A stretch of 64,000 bases of DNA from Leucobacter insecticola (GTDB lineage: Bacteria; Actinomycetota; Actinomycetes; Actinomycetales; Microbacteriaceae), in NCBI RefSeq assembly GCF_011382965.1, contig NZ_CP049934.1, forward strand, positions 2,356,001 to 2,420,000. Reading direction: 5' to 3'. Under the pieces are notes generated by a model. That model did no database searches and was not told the origin of the DNA. It saw only the letters and a program-made list of their open reading frames with translations. Below, piece after piece: positions 1 through 8,183 of this stretch. The translations under genes and the position numbers were made by a program. Numbering within the stretch: the first letter of the stretch is position 1; every line of letters begins with the position of its first letter.

Positions 1-1800
1 GATCCAGACAACCTTGTTGTCGACCACCGACGCGTAAGGTGCAGCATCGAGCGTGAGGTATGGCGCAACCTTCTGCACACGATCAATGGGGTTGCGATCG
101 TAGAGAATCTGAGATCCATCAACGACGGCACCAGAGAGCAGCACCTCCATATCTTGGAACTTCAACGCGTACAGAAGCTTTACGAAGATATTGCTCAGCT
201 CGGGGCCGCCGTCGCCGTCAAAGGTGGTGAGGTTCTGCTTGCTACCTGAGGCTTCCTCGGGAGCCTTTTCTTCGGCCGTTTCGGAGTCAGCCTCCGCAGT
301 CGCTTCCGCCTTGCTTTCGGCGTCCGCCGGGAAATCAAGTTCGATCGGCTTGGCACGCTCACCGCCCACAATTGAATACTCAGGCGAATTCATGCCGAAG
401 TACACGCGAGGTTCAAACTCTCCAAGTTTGCCGCTCGTTGGGATCCCACTCTCGAGGAACACAGGTTCACCGCCGGGTGAACGCTGATTGCCAAAGGCCG
501 CGACCAGTCCGTAGCCGTGCGTGTACACGAGGGTCCGGTTATACCAACCCTCTTGACGCGAAATATCAATGTCGCGCACCGCCGACACCGTATCTTCAAC
601 TGCACCGTCGATCTCGTAGCGGTCCACGTTCAAAGATTTCGGGAAGGTGTAGTACTGCTTGCTTTGCTCGAGCTGGGCAAAAGTCTGGGAAATGACTTCC
701 GGGTCCATAATGCGAATGTTCGAGGTCGCCACCGCATCGTCTCGGAGAGCTCCGGGCTCCGCGTCGGTCACCGCGTCGTAGCGCTGCACCTCAACGTTGT
801 CCACGCCAAAGGCGTCGCGGGTGGCCGCAATGTTCCGGTCAATGTACTCGGACTCAAGGCTTTTCTCGTCGGGCTTCACCTGGAACTGCTGCACAGCCCA
901 TGGATACCCGATCCCCACAACAATGCTCGAAATGAGAAGGAGGGCGGTGCCAATGACCGGGAGCCGCCATTTGCCCGTGAAGGCGGTGATTAAGAAAAGC
1001 ACGGCGACGATCAGCGCAATTCCAGCGAGGATCTGCTTGCCCGGGATCACCGCATGCACGTCTTGGAACATGGCGCCGGTGAGCAGCCCATTCGGGTCAT
1101 TCACCGTGCGGTACTGGTCGAGCCACAGACTTGCGGCCTGCAGCAGCAAGTACAGGGTCGCGAGAATGGCGGCCTGGATCCGCGTCGCCTTTGAGACCCG
1201 CACATCGCGCCCGGAGAAGGAGATGCCCCCGTACAGGTAGCTTGTTGCGACACCTGCAATCAACGCAATCAGTGTCACCGCCGACGCGAAGCCTACGATG
1301 CCCTGGAACACGGGAAGGTCGAAGAGATAGAAGGAGATGTCGATCCCGAACTGCGCATCGGTCTTGCCCGTTGGCTCGCTGTTCATCCAGAGAAGAATCT
1401 GCTGCCACTGGGCGGCCGTGCTGAATCCCCCAAAGACACCGACCAGCGTAGGCAGCGCCCACTTCACGAGGCGACGCAGCGGCTCAAAGAGCTCTTGGTA
1501 GCGATCCAGTTGTGCTGTCAGGCGCGCGTACACCGGTCGTTTTCGATAGGCGATATCAATCGCCAAAAACACGGGGACGGCGATGGCGAGGAAGCCAATG
1601 ATAAACATCGCACCCGCCGCGATCCACTGCGTTGTGAGCACGGGGAAATAGTCGACCTGGCGATACCACAGCACTTCAGTGAACACTGAAGCAGCCGCAA
1701 GGAAGCCGATGATCAAGAGCACAACAATCACGATGGTGATGGCGAGCGGGGAGGGTCGGCGCTGACGAGTAGCCGGCGCACCTACTGTTTGGTCGGTCAC
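1..1800 (-). CDS. UPF0182 family large membrane protein (3' part outside window)
   Basis: The frame is open from a GTG at 1800-1798 to the left edge, giving 600 residues without a stop; the family is usually about 900-1000 aa, so the C-terminal third is missing. The N-terminal half carries about seven hydrophobic segments, the first right after a basic, Arg-rich start (residues about 18-40). A soluble region follows with the typical UPF0182 run of aromatic and charged residues (YNRTLVYTHGYGLVAA). An Ala/Glu-rich acidic stretch lies at about residues 490-518. Molecular function of the family is unknown; it is an inner-membrane protein. It sits upstream of the PDZ/Lon-like gene on the same strand with a 124-nt gap, an arrangement remembered from mycobacterial Rv3193c-Rv3194c. 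AGGAAAG lies about 10 nt before the GTG. Confidence 0.88.
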   Translation of the reverse strand, partial: MTDQTVGAPATRQRRPSPLAITIVIVVLLIIGFLAAASVFTEVLWYRQVDYFPVLTTQWIAAGAMFIIGFLAIAVPVFLAIDIAYRKRPVYARLTAQLDRYQELFEPLRRLVKWALPTLVGVFGGFSTAAQWQQILLWMNSEPTGKTDAQFGIDISFYLFDLPVFQGIVGFASAVTLIALIAGVATSYLYGGISFSGRDVRVSKATRIQAAILATLYLLLQAASLWLDQYRTVNDPNGLLTGAMFQDVHAVIPGKQILAGIALIVAVLFLITAFTGKWRLPVIGTALLLISSIVVGIGYPWAVQQFQVKPDEKSLESEYIDRNIAATRDAFGVDNVEVQRYDAVTDAEPGALRDDAVATSNIRIMDPEVISQTFAQLEQSKQYYTFPKSLNVDRYEIDGAVEDTVSAVRDIDISRQEGWYNRTLVYTHGYGLVAAFGNQRSPGGEPVFLESGIPTSGKLGEFEPRVYFGMNSPEYSIVGGERAKPIELDFPADAESKAEATAEADSETAEEKAPEEASGSKQNLTTFDGDGGPELSNIFVKLLYALKFQDMEVLLSGAVVDGSQILYDRNPIDRVQKVAPYLTLDAAPYASVVDNKVVWI

Positions 1801-1924
1801 GTCGTTTTACTTTCCTGTCCAAAGTGCACGCGAATGCGTCGGGAGGGTATCAGGACCACTGTATCGGGCGCCGCTGACAAATACTTGCCCGTCGCTCAAC
1901 TGCTCGGCAAGTTGTGATCCAGCC

Positions 1925-3007
1925 TCACTTGACTTCACACCGCTCAATACCAGCGGGGGTGCCCCCTGAAGTGGCGGTCTCTATGGCCTTGATCGCCTCG
2001 TTCAGGGTGGACACGGGCGCGACAGTGAGCCCCGCGGGAATCTGATCTGGCAACTCAGCACAGTTCTCAAGCGGCATCAAGAAGAGGTCGCTCTCCGCGC
2101 GGGAGGCCGCCCACATCTTCTGCGCCAGGCCACCGATTGCCCCGACGTCCCCCTCCTCAGAAATCGTGCCCGTGCCGCTGACAGTGAGCCCGTCAAGAAG
2201 GGGTCCCGGGGTCAGAAGATCGTAGATCCCGATGGCGAATATCATGCCGGCGCTTGGGCCACCGATCTGCGAAAGGCTAATTTTGACCTCTGCCGGTAGC
2301 TCGTAGCTTGACGAAATAGCGGCGCCGAGCATCGGTGAGTCCCCACCGTCTGGCACTCGCGGCGTCAGGGTAAGCGACAGTTCCTCGTCACCGCGCAGCA
2401 CGGTCACCGCGAGCGGGCGATCCGCCCCAGCATCAACAATGACCCGACGCAACTGCTCGAAACTTGCGATCTCTTGCCCGCCAACGGTCAGGATCACATC
2501 ACCCTGTTCAAGGATCCCTTCGGCCGGTCCATCCTCCGAAATTCCCGCGACACTGAGCTGGATCGAAACCGGTTCCCCGAGCTCACGAAACGCGGCCGCG
2601 GCTGACTGCATTTGCGAAGTGTCCATCATTGCCGTGTTTGCTGTCTCACGCTCTTTCTCGGAGACCCCCTCCGGGAAAAACTCGGTGCGCGGCGCGATGC
2701 GCTGCGAGGGATCGAACAGGGCCGGGACAAGCGAGAGCCAGCTCAGAGGGTGCTCCGGCGTGCCCAGGATCGACACCGTCAGGAGGTTCAGCTCTCCGGT
2801 TGTCGGGTACGTCTGTAGATCGGAGATCTGGATCACGGGTATGGTTTCATCCTCGAGCGTTGCATCACCGAGTGTGTCAACGAATGGCCCCGGGCGCTCG
2901 ATCGAATAGGGCGAGGGGATCACCGCCGCGAGCAGCGTCAAACACGCAAGCACCGCGGTGGCAGCAAGTACCCGCACTCGTTTGCGTTCGCGATCTTCGT
3001 GATACAT
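1925..3007 (-). CDS. Secreted/membrane PDZ and Lon-like (S16) serine protease, YlbL type
   Basis: This 360-aa protein has one N-terminal membrane anchor (about residues 12-30, after a highly basic start). A PDZ domain follows around residues 150-215 (GPAEGILEQGDVILTVGG), then a Lon-type peptidase domain. The Ser-Lys dyad of S16 peptidases is visible: Ser in GGPSAGM and Lys in GGLAQKMWAA. The length fits the YlbL/Rv3194c family (about 340-360 aa). The protease domain should face outside the membrane. Known members of the family act on membrane or secreted proteins, but a substrate cannot be read from the sequence. It is divergent from the DUF2342 gene starting at 3131. Confidence 0.92.
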   Translation of the reverse strand: MYHEDRERKRVRVLAATAVLACLTLLAAVIPSPYSIERPGPFVDTLGDATLEDETIPVIQISDLQTYPTTGELNLLTVSILGTPEHPLSWLSLVPALFDPSQRIAPRTEFFPEGVSEKERETANTAMMDTSQMQSAAAAFRELGEPVSIQLSVAGISEDGPAEGILEQGDVILTVGGQEIASFEQLRRVIVDAGADRPLAVTVLRGDEELSLTLTPRVPDGGDSPMLGAAISSSYELPAEVKISLSQIGGPSAGMIFAIGIYDLLTPGPLLDGLTVSGTGTISEEGDVGAIGGLAQKMWAASRAESDLFLMPLENCAELPDQIPAGLTVAPVSTLNEAIKAIETATSGGTPAGIERCEVK

Positions 3008-3130
3008 GTCGTTCCTTTTCTGACCTGTGTTCGCAGTCGGCGCAATGAAAACACGACCGCCCGGGTCAATCTAGCAGGCGGATCAGAGCGCGGTGCCGTA
3101 GCGTTGTGAGAGAAGATTGAGGAGAGCGGC

Positions 3131-5482
3131 ATGAGCGCAAACGATCACAACGACTCCAGCGGCGAGAACGGAAACAAGGACTTCGACGAGCTGCAGCGGA
3201 TCCTGCGTGACATGCTCTCGGGCGAGGGCCCTGAAGCGGGCGCGTTTGATCCCGAGCAGTTCGCGAAAGCTGCCGGGATTCCAGGAGACCCCGCTGCCCT
3301 GCAGGGGCTGTTCAACACACTCCGCGGCGCAATGCAGCAGCCGAGCGACGGGATCGATTGGGCCCAGACCCGGCGTACCGCACTTGAAGTGGCGAGCGAC
3401 GGCGGCACGCAGGCCGACTCCGCATCGGCACTTCGCGCATTTCCTGTAGCAACCCTCTGGCTCGACGAGGTCACGGAACTCGGGGCAACCCCGGATGCGC
3501 CCCGGGTGCTCGGCAGGATTGAATGGGTGCAGCAATCAGTCGACACTTGGATCAGCCTCGCCGAACCCGTTGCAGAATCTGTAACTGAAGCTCTCATGGG
3601 AGCCTTGCAGTCGCAAATGCCCGAAGAGCTCGGCGACGCTCTTGAGGGCGCGGTGCCCATGCTCAAGAGCGTCGGCGGTGCGCTGTTCGCGGTGCAGCTC
3701 GGCTCGATCATCGGCAAGCTTTCCGGCGAAGTCGTCTCTGCGGGTGACATCGGGATCCCGCTGCTTTCAGGACCGGGCCGGGAAGGCGGAGCTCTGCTGC
3801 CGACCGGCGTCGCCGCGTTTGCGGAGGGACTTGACCAAGACGCCGAGGCTGTCACACTGTATCTCGCCGTGCGCGAACTCGCCCACGCCCGCCTGTTCCG
3901 CCACTCGAAGTGGCTCCGGCTTCACCTACTTACGGCCATTACTGACTATGCCCGCGGTATTCGGATCGACACCGACCGCATCGAAGAGGTCGCTCGCGAG
4001 ATCAATCCCGAGCACCCAGAGCAACTACAGGAACTACTCTCAAACGGCGCGCTGATCCCGCCAAAAACCGAGGCTCAGGAGGCCGCGCACGCGAGACTGG
4101 AAACCATGCTCGCTCTTGTTGAGGGGTGGGTCGACGTGGTTACCGCGGATGCCGCGAAGCGCCTCCCCGGAGCGGACGCTATCGCTGAGATGGTGCGGCG
4201 GAGACGAGCAACCGGTGGACCTGCGGAACACGCCTTCAGCGCCTTGGTCGGGCTTGAACTGCGGCCACGCAGACTCCGCGAGGCTGCGGCGCTGTGGCGT
4301 CTTGTGGGCGAGCGCGGTAACGAACAGATCCGGGATGGGCTGTGGGCTCACCCGGATCTTCTCCCCACGTCAGAAGAGCTCGACCACCCGGCCAGGCTAC
4401 TGGAGCGTCTCGGCCTTGCGGGCGCGCTCCCTGACTCGTCAGCCGACGATTTTGAAACGGCGCTCGCGCAGTTGCTCGACGGCGAACTCCCCCGCACGAG
4501 AGCGACGATGGCGACGAAAAGACCCCTAGAAAGATTTCAATCCCCGCTCACAGGCACCAAATTTTGTCAATTTGAGCGATCTTACAAATCCTTCTGTGGA
4601 CAACTCAGTCGAGGCCGGATAACTCGGCAAACTGGGTCTATGTCTTCATCGTTTACCCGTCTCCACCCGGATCTCCCCCTCTGCTGGGAAGACACTGATA
4701 CGCTTCGGCTCGGTTTTGAACGCGCTGAAGTTCGTATTCCTCGCCCCACCGCGGGCGTACAGCGACTGCTCGGGTTGTTTCGCACGGGGATAGACAGCAA
4801 GCACCTCACGACAGAGGCCATCGGTGTCGGGGCGACACCGCAGGAAGCACGGAAACTCCTCAAACTGCTCGCTCCTGCACTGCTGAGCGTCTCTTCCGCG
4901 TCGGATATCGGCGCCTCTGCACCTCCCGCCTTCGATCAGCTCAGCGTTCGGCTGTGCGATGGAGGCCGCCCGATCGAGGGTCTTCGGGAAGCGCTTGTCG
5001 CGAGCAACATCTGCGCTCAGCAAGAAAAACCCACCCCCGATCTAGTGGTGTTTGTTGAGCGATTCTTGGAACCACTCGAACGCGCGCAGCGCTGGCTCAT
5101 GGCTGCTCAGCCGCACCTCATTGTGAGGTTCACCGATCGCGCGATCCTGGTGGGTCCGCTTGTGCAAGCGGAGGGAAATCCCTGCCACACCTGCGATGCG
5201 CTCACCGAGACCTCTCGCGACAGCGCGCTCCCGGCCATCGCGGCCCAATTGCACGACGCAGTCCCCGCCAGCGAGACGAGCGCAGGAATTCACATGGCGG
5301 CGGCCTGGATCGCAGCCAGTGTGCGGGCCTGGGTCGCAGGAGACACCAGCGTACACACGACCCGGGCGCGTATCCCGGTTTCGCTGGGACGTGTCTCCGG
5401 GCCGGTAACCATGCACACCGTGGCGCCACATCCAGAATGTGCCTGCAATGCCCTCAGCTCACTATCCCCGCCTCCGCAATGA
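3131..5482 (+). CDS. DUF2342 zinc-metalloprotease-like protein, read in frame into a cyclodehydratase-like protein
   Basis: As read, this is one 783-codon frame holding two proteins that are normally separate. Residues 1 to about 455 are a DUF2342 (coenzyme F420 biosynthesis-associated/putative hydrolase) protein with the family metal motif around residues 250-260 (RELAHARLFRH). Residues 504-783 match an E1-like/cyclodehydratase protein. The roughly 45 residues between (about 458-503) are AT-richer, contain many Lys/Phe/Ser/Thr and look like translated intergenic DNA. Adding one C to the CCCCC run at 4489-4493 would give an acidic tail typical of DUF2342 proteins and a stop at 4573-4575. I therefore think the fusion is probably an artefact. 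The 3' end overlaps the convergent helicase gene by 29 nt. Confidence 0.8.
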   Translation: MSANDHNDSSGENGNKDFDELQRILRDMLSGEGPEAGAFDPEQFAKAAGIPGDPAALQGLFNTLRGAMQQPSDGIDWAQTRRTALEVASDGGTQADSASALRAFPVATLWLDEVTELGATPDAPRVLGRIEWVQQSVDTWISLAEPVAESVTEALMGALQSQMPEELGDALEGAVPMLKSVGGALFAVQLGSIIGKLSGEVVSAGDIGIPLLSGPGREGGALLPTGVAAFAEGLDQDAEAVTLYLAVRELAHARLFRHSKWLRLHLLTAITDYARGIRIDTDRIEEVAREINPEHPEQLQELLSNGALIPPKTEAQEAAHARLETMLALVEGWVDVVTADAAKRLPGADAIAEMVRRRRATGGPAEHAFSALVGLELRPRRLREAAALWRLVGERGNEQIRDGLWAHPDLLPTSEELDHPARLLERLGLAGALPDSSADDFETALAQLLDGELPRTRATMATKRPLERFQSPLTGTKFCQFERSYKSFCGQLSRGRITRQTGSMSSSFTRLHPDLPLCWEDTDTLRLGFERAEVRIPRPTAGVQRLLGLFRTGIDSKHLTTEAIGVGATPQEARKLLKLLAPALLSVSSASDIGASAPPAFDQLSVRLCDGGRPIEGLREALVASNICAQQEKPTPDLVVFVERFLEPLERAQRWLMAAQPHLIVRFTDRAILVGPLVQAEGNPCHTCDALTETSRDSALPAIAAQLHDAVPASETSAGIHMAAAWIAASVRAWVAGDTSVHTTRARIPVSLGRVSGPVTMHTVAPHPECACNALSSLSPPPQ
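4597..4624 (+). promoter_or_regulatory. Possible internal promoter before the cyclodehydratase-like part
   Basis: TGGACA (4597-4602) and ATAACT (4619-4624) are separated by 16 nt and end 15 nt before the ATG at 4640. This would put the transcript start only a few bases from that ATG. The stretch is AT-richer than the surrounding coding DNA. It supports the idea that the second protein is a separate gene, but the boxes are only moderately close to consensus. Confidence 0.3.
4640..5482 (+). CDS. Cyclodehydratase/E1-like protein (TOMM cyclodehydratase-type family), second half of the joined frame
   Basis: Starting from the ATG at 4640 this reads 280 aa. It resembles the ThiF/cyclodehydratase-like proteins that actinobacteria carry between the DUF2342 gene and the UvrD2-type helicase (Rv3196 position in M. 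tuberculosis, from memory). Cysteine pairs that could bind zinc are present: CHTC at about residue 184 of this part and CAC near the C-terminus. No ATP-binding GxGxxG motif is evident, and no YcaO protein, dehydrogenase or precursor peptide lies nearby. A RiPP-making role is therefore not supported; the function is unknown. It is contained in the longer open frame 3131-5482. Confidence 0.6.
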   Translation: MSSSFTRLHPDLPLCWEDTDTLRLGFERAEVRIPRPTAGVQRLLGLFRTGIDSKHLTTEAIGVGATPQEARKLLKLLAPALLSVSSASDIGASAPPAFDQLSVRLCDGGRPIEGLREALVASNICAQQEKPTPDLVVFVERFLEPLERAQRWLMAAQPHLIVRFTDRAILVGPLVQAEGNPCHTCDALTETSRDSALPAIAAQLHDAVPASETSAGIHMAAAWIAASVRAWVAGDTSVHTTRARIPVSLGRVSGPVTMHTVAPHPECACNALSSLSPPPQ

Positions 5483-7172
5483 ACCGCGAGGGGGATCGTG
5501 TCCCACGGGCGCCCCCTGCGACACCGGAGAGCCGCAGCGTGTCGCGGGCCCGGGTAAAGGCTACGTAGCACAGCCGTCGCTCCTCTGAAATGCTGTCTTC
5601 GTCGAGCGCATGAGCAATGGGCAGGAGCCCCTCACTGAGACCCACAACATGCACCATCGACCACTCAAGACCCTTGGCTGCGTGAATCGCACTGAGCGTC
5701 ACCGCCTCAAGCGTTGGCTCGTGCTGCGCTCGCTGGCGGGCGAGAAGTTCCTCGCTAAACTCCTTGATCCCGGTGCCCGCAGGCATCTCGTCCACGAGGG
5801 ACAGCAGTGCATTCATCGCCTCCCACTTTTCACGACCGGCAGAACCCTCCGGAGGCTTGGAACTCCAGCCCCCAGAACGGAGCACATCACTGACGATCTG
5901 AAACAGCGGCCTGCTATCGCTCACCTTTGCCTCGCCTCGAATCAGCATGACGGCCTGTCGCACATCTGCGCGATCAAAGAAGCGCTGCGCGCCGTGCACG
6001 CGCACGCTGATCCCGCGCTGCTGCAGGGCCTCTTCAAACCGGGCCGATTGCGCATTCGTGCGGTAGAGCACCGCGACCTGTGAGGCTGGGGTGCCCGAAG
6101 CGAGGGCCTGGGCGATCGAATCCGCGACGGCGATTGCTTCGTCTTGTTCGGAAGCGAACCATTCAAAGCTCGGAGCCGAGTCAGCGGCCGAAGATGCTGC
6201 CTCTGGCGATACCTCTCGCGAGGCACGGAGCGTCAACGCGCCCGGACGATCCCGCATCAGGCGGTTCGCGAGGCGCACGATCGGTTCCGTCGAGCGATAG
6301 TTTCGTTCGAGCCGAATCTCGCGCGCGTGGGGGTATTCCACACCGAAACGAAGCAGATATGAGCTTGAGGCCCCCGCGAAGGAATAAATGGTCTGGCTCG
6401 CATCACCCACCACACACAGGTTGTCTCGGTTTCCGAGCCAAACCTTCAGCAGCGCGTGCTGCAGGGGCGAGACGTCCTGGTATTCATCGACGGTGAAAAA
6501 GCGGAACCGCTCGCGCACTTCCGCCGCCGCGGCGGGCTCTGTTTCGAGCATGCCCGCGAGCAACACGAGCACGTCTTCAAAATCAATCTGGCGGCGGTCC
6601 TCAAGAAGAGTGACATAGCCTCGATGTACGTCGAGCACTTGCTCGATTGTGAATCCCTGCGGTAACGGACGCCCCTCGATGCGACGTTCGTAGTCGTCAA
6701 TGCTGAGCATGGCGGTCTTTCGCCACTCGATCTCGGAAGCGAGGTCGCGCAGTGATTCTCCTGTCGGATGGAGCCCCAGACCTTCAACAACCTGAGAGAT
6801 TGCGGCGACCTTACCGGGAAGCACCTGGGGCGCTGCTCCCCCAATGAGCTGAGGCCAGAAGTGACCCAGTTGCGCAAGTGCCGCCCCGTGAAAAGTCTGC
6901 GCCCGCACGCCATCGGCGCCGAGCTCACGCAAGCGCCCCTGAAGTTCACCGGCGGCTTTTCTCGTGAAGGTGACCGCCAGCACGCGCTCCGGATCGTAGA
7001 CACCTGTGCGGACGCCGTATGCAATGCGGTGGGTAATGGCGCGGGTCTTCCCGGTGCCCGCTCCGGCGAGCACCGAGACGGGGCCCCGCAACGACTCCGC
7101 AATCTCCCGCTGTTCCGGGTCGAGCGCCTCGAGGATCTCGGAAACATCACTCGCCACCGCAGTCCCCCTCAC
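5454..7172 (-). CDS. UvrD/PcrA-type ATP-dependent DNA helicase (UvrD2-like)
   Basis: This 572-aa superfamily 1A helicase shows the expected motifs: Walker A LAGAGTGKT near residue 37, TFTRKAAGEL (Ia), DEYQD (II), GDASQTIYSFAGA (III), RLERNYRS (IV), TLSAIHAAKGLEW (V) and RRLCYVAFTRA (VI). Members unwind DNA in repair and replication. It is placed as UvrD2 because it sits beside nudC and the DUF2342/cyclodehydratase genes as in mycobacteria. Mycobacterial UvrD2 has a C-terminal HRDC domain and a tetracysteine zinc module; here the protein ends soon after motif VI, so both are absent. The start is GTG at 7172 (overlapping nudC by 26 nt) or GTG at 7157. Confidence 0.9.
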   Translation of the reverse strand: MRGTAVASDVSEILEALDPEQREIAESLRGPVSVLAGAGTGKTRAITHRIAYGVRTGVYDPERVLAVTFTRKAAGELQGRLRELGADGVRAQTFHGAALAQLGHFWPQLIGGAAPQVLPGKVAAISQVVEGLGLHPTGESLRDLASEIEWRKTAMLSIDDYERRIEGRPLPQGFTIEQVLDVHRGYVTLLEDRRQIDFEDVLVLLAGMLETEPAAAAEVRERFRFFTVDEYQDVSPLQHALLKVWLGNRDNLCVVGDASQTIYSFAGASSSYLLRFGVEYPHAREIRLERNYRSTEPIVRLANRLMRDRPGALTLRASREVSPEAASSAADSAPSFEWFASEQDEAIAVADSIAQALASGTPASQVAVLYRTNAQSARFEEALQQRGISVRVHGAQRFFDRADVRQAVMLIRGEAKVSDSRPLFQIVSDVLRSGGWSSKPPEGSAGREKWEAMNALLSLVDEMPAGTGIKEFSEELLARQRAQHEPTLEAVTLSAIHAAKGLEWSMVHVVGLSEGLLPIAHALDEDSISEERRLCYVAFTRARDTLRLSGVAGGARGTRSPSRFIAEAGIVS

Positions 7173-8073
7173 GCACCCAGGCGTCGATCATCCACCGCGC
7201 AATCGACATCGGCATGGGCAGCCGCAGTCCGGGGGCGGGATCCCGCAGTTCCGCGCGGGTGAACCAGCGCAGCTCTGAGATTTCCTCTGCGTCGGCATGC
7301 ACCTCGTCCGGGCCGAAGCCACTCGCGAGCTGCGCTCGGAACCCGACCATCAGTGAACGAGGGAACGGCCACGGCTGCGAGGCCACATACGTGACGTCTC
7401 CCAGCTGCACGCCGGCTTCCTCGTGCATCTCCCGGCGGACGGTCTGCTCCAGCGATTCTCCCGCCTCAACGAAACCCGCGAGCAGCGAAAAACGACCGGT
7501 TTCCCACAGCGCGTTCGAGCCGAGAAGAACGCGGCCCTCGTGTTCGATCAGCACGATCACCGCCGGGTCAGTGCGGGGAAAGAGTTCACCGCCGTGACTG
7601 TCACGGCGCGCCCAACCGCCGAGTTCAGGCTGCGTAGGCGAGCCGTCACGCGGTGAATATTCGGCTGCTTCGTGCCAGTGCAGCAGCGCGGAAGCCACCG
7701 CGATCACCTCGCACTCGATGTCGCTCAGCTCTCCCCCAACCTCAAAAGGGTGCCTCCAAATGGCCGAGCTCAAGGGCGCAGCGGCATCAGCGGCAGCGGC
7801 GACAGCAAAGACCGGGGAGGATCCCATCCGTCCAAGATAGACATGGTGAGCCGCGCCCCGCTCACCCGCCGGCGTAAACCTCCCGTCGGTCGCTTGCAGC
7901 GCGAGCACCAGCTTCCCCTCACTGTCGGTGGCAACAGGCACCTCGACCCCGCGCAACTGCAGCAATCGGGCCGAGGGGTCCGCCCAGGCATCCTGGAGAA
8001 GTTCAGCGGAGGCCCTAGTTTCAGCGTCTCGGTCAAGCAATCCCGACGCGAATGCCGGCTGTGCCTGGTTCAT
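7147..8073 (-). CDS. nudC: NAD(+)/NADH diphosphatase, Nudix family, with lost zinc site
   Basis: This 308-aa protein should hydrolyse NAD(H) to NMN(H) and AMP. The full Nudix box is at residues 200-222 (GFVEAGES...REMHEEAGV). It is followed by the NudC signature SQPWPFPRSLM, which separates NADH pyrophosphatases from other Nudix enzymes. The zinc ribbon before the Nudix domain normally has four cysteines; here the corresponding region (residues 139-161, YSPRDG... and RDSHGG) has none. The ATG at 8073 is chosen over an upstream one at 8118 because GAAGG lies 8 nt before it and homology begins there. The stop overlaps the start of the helicase gene, so the two are probably co-transcribed. Confidence 0.92.
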   Translation of the reverse strand: MNQAQPAFASGLLDRDAETRASAELLQDAWADPSARLLQLRGVEVPVATDSEGKLVLALQATDGRFTPAGERGAAHHVYLGRMGSSPVFAVAAAADAAAPLSSAIWRHPFEVGGELSDIECEVIAVASALLHWHEAAEYSPRDGSPTQPELGGWARRDSHGGELFPRTDPAVIVLIEHEGRVLLGSNALWETGRFSLLAGFVEAGESLEQTVRREMHEEAGVQLGDVTYVASQPWPFPRSLMVGFRAQLASGFGPDEVHADAEEISELRWFTRAELRDPAPGLRLPMPMSIARWMIDAWVREGDCGGE

Positions 8074-8170
8074 AGTTTTCCCTTCAGCTGTCTTGTGTCC
8101 ACACTGGGAGCCAAACATTCAGACTGCCGGTCACTGCGCGTGGCGTAGCGACCGTTTCGGCGCAGGTGCC

Positions 8171-8183
8171 TACGCTGATGTAC
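8171..8183 (+). promoter_or_regulatory. Candidate -10 box of a leaderless promoter for the phosphotransferase-like gene
   Basis: TACGCT at 8171-8176 is followed by 7 nt and then the ATG at 8184. That spacing would place the first transcribed base at or next to the start codon. No ribosome-binding site precedes the ATG, which fits a leaderless mRNA. The same layout recurs before many genes of this window. Confidence 0.45.

Noticed and set aside
4640..5482. RiPP (thiazole/oxazole peptide) gene cluster
   Set aside because: No YcaO, dehydrogenase, precursor peptide or exporter is close by; the cyclodehydratase-like protein is part of a conserved housekeeping neighbourhood.
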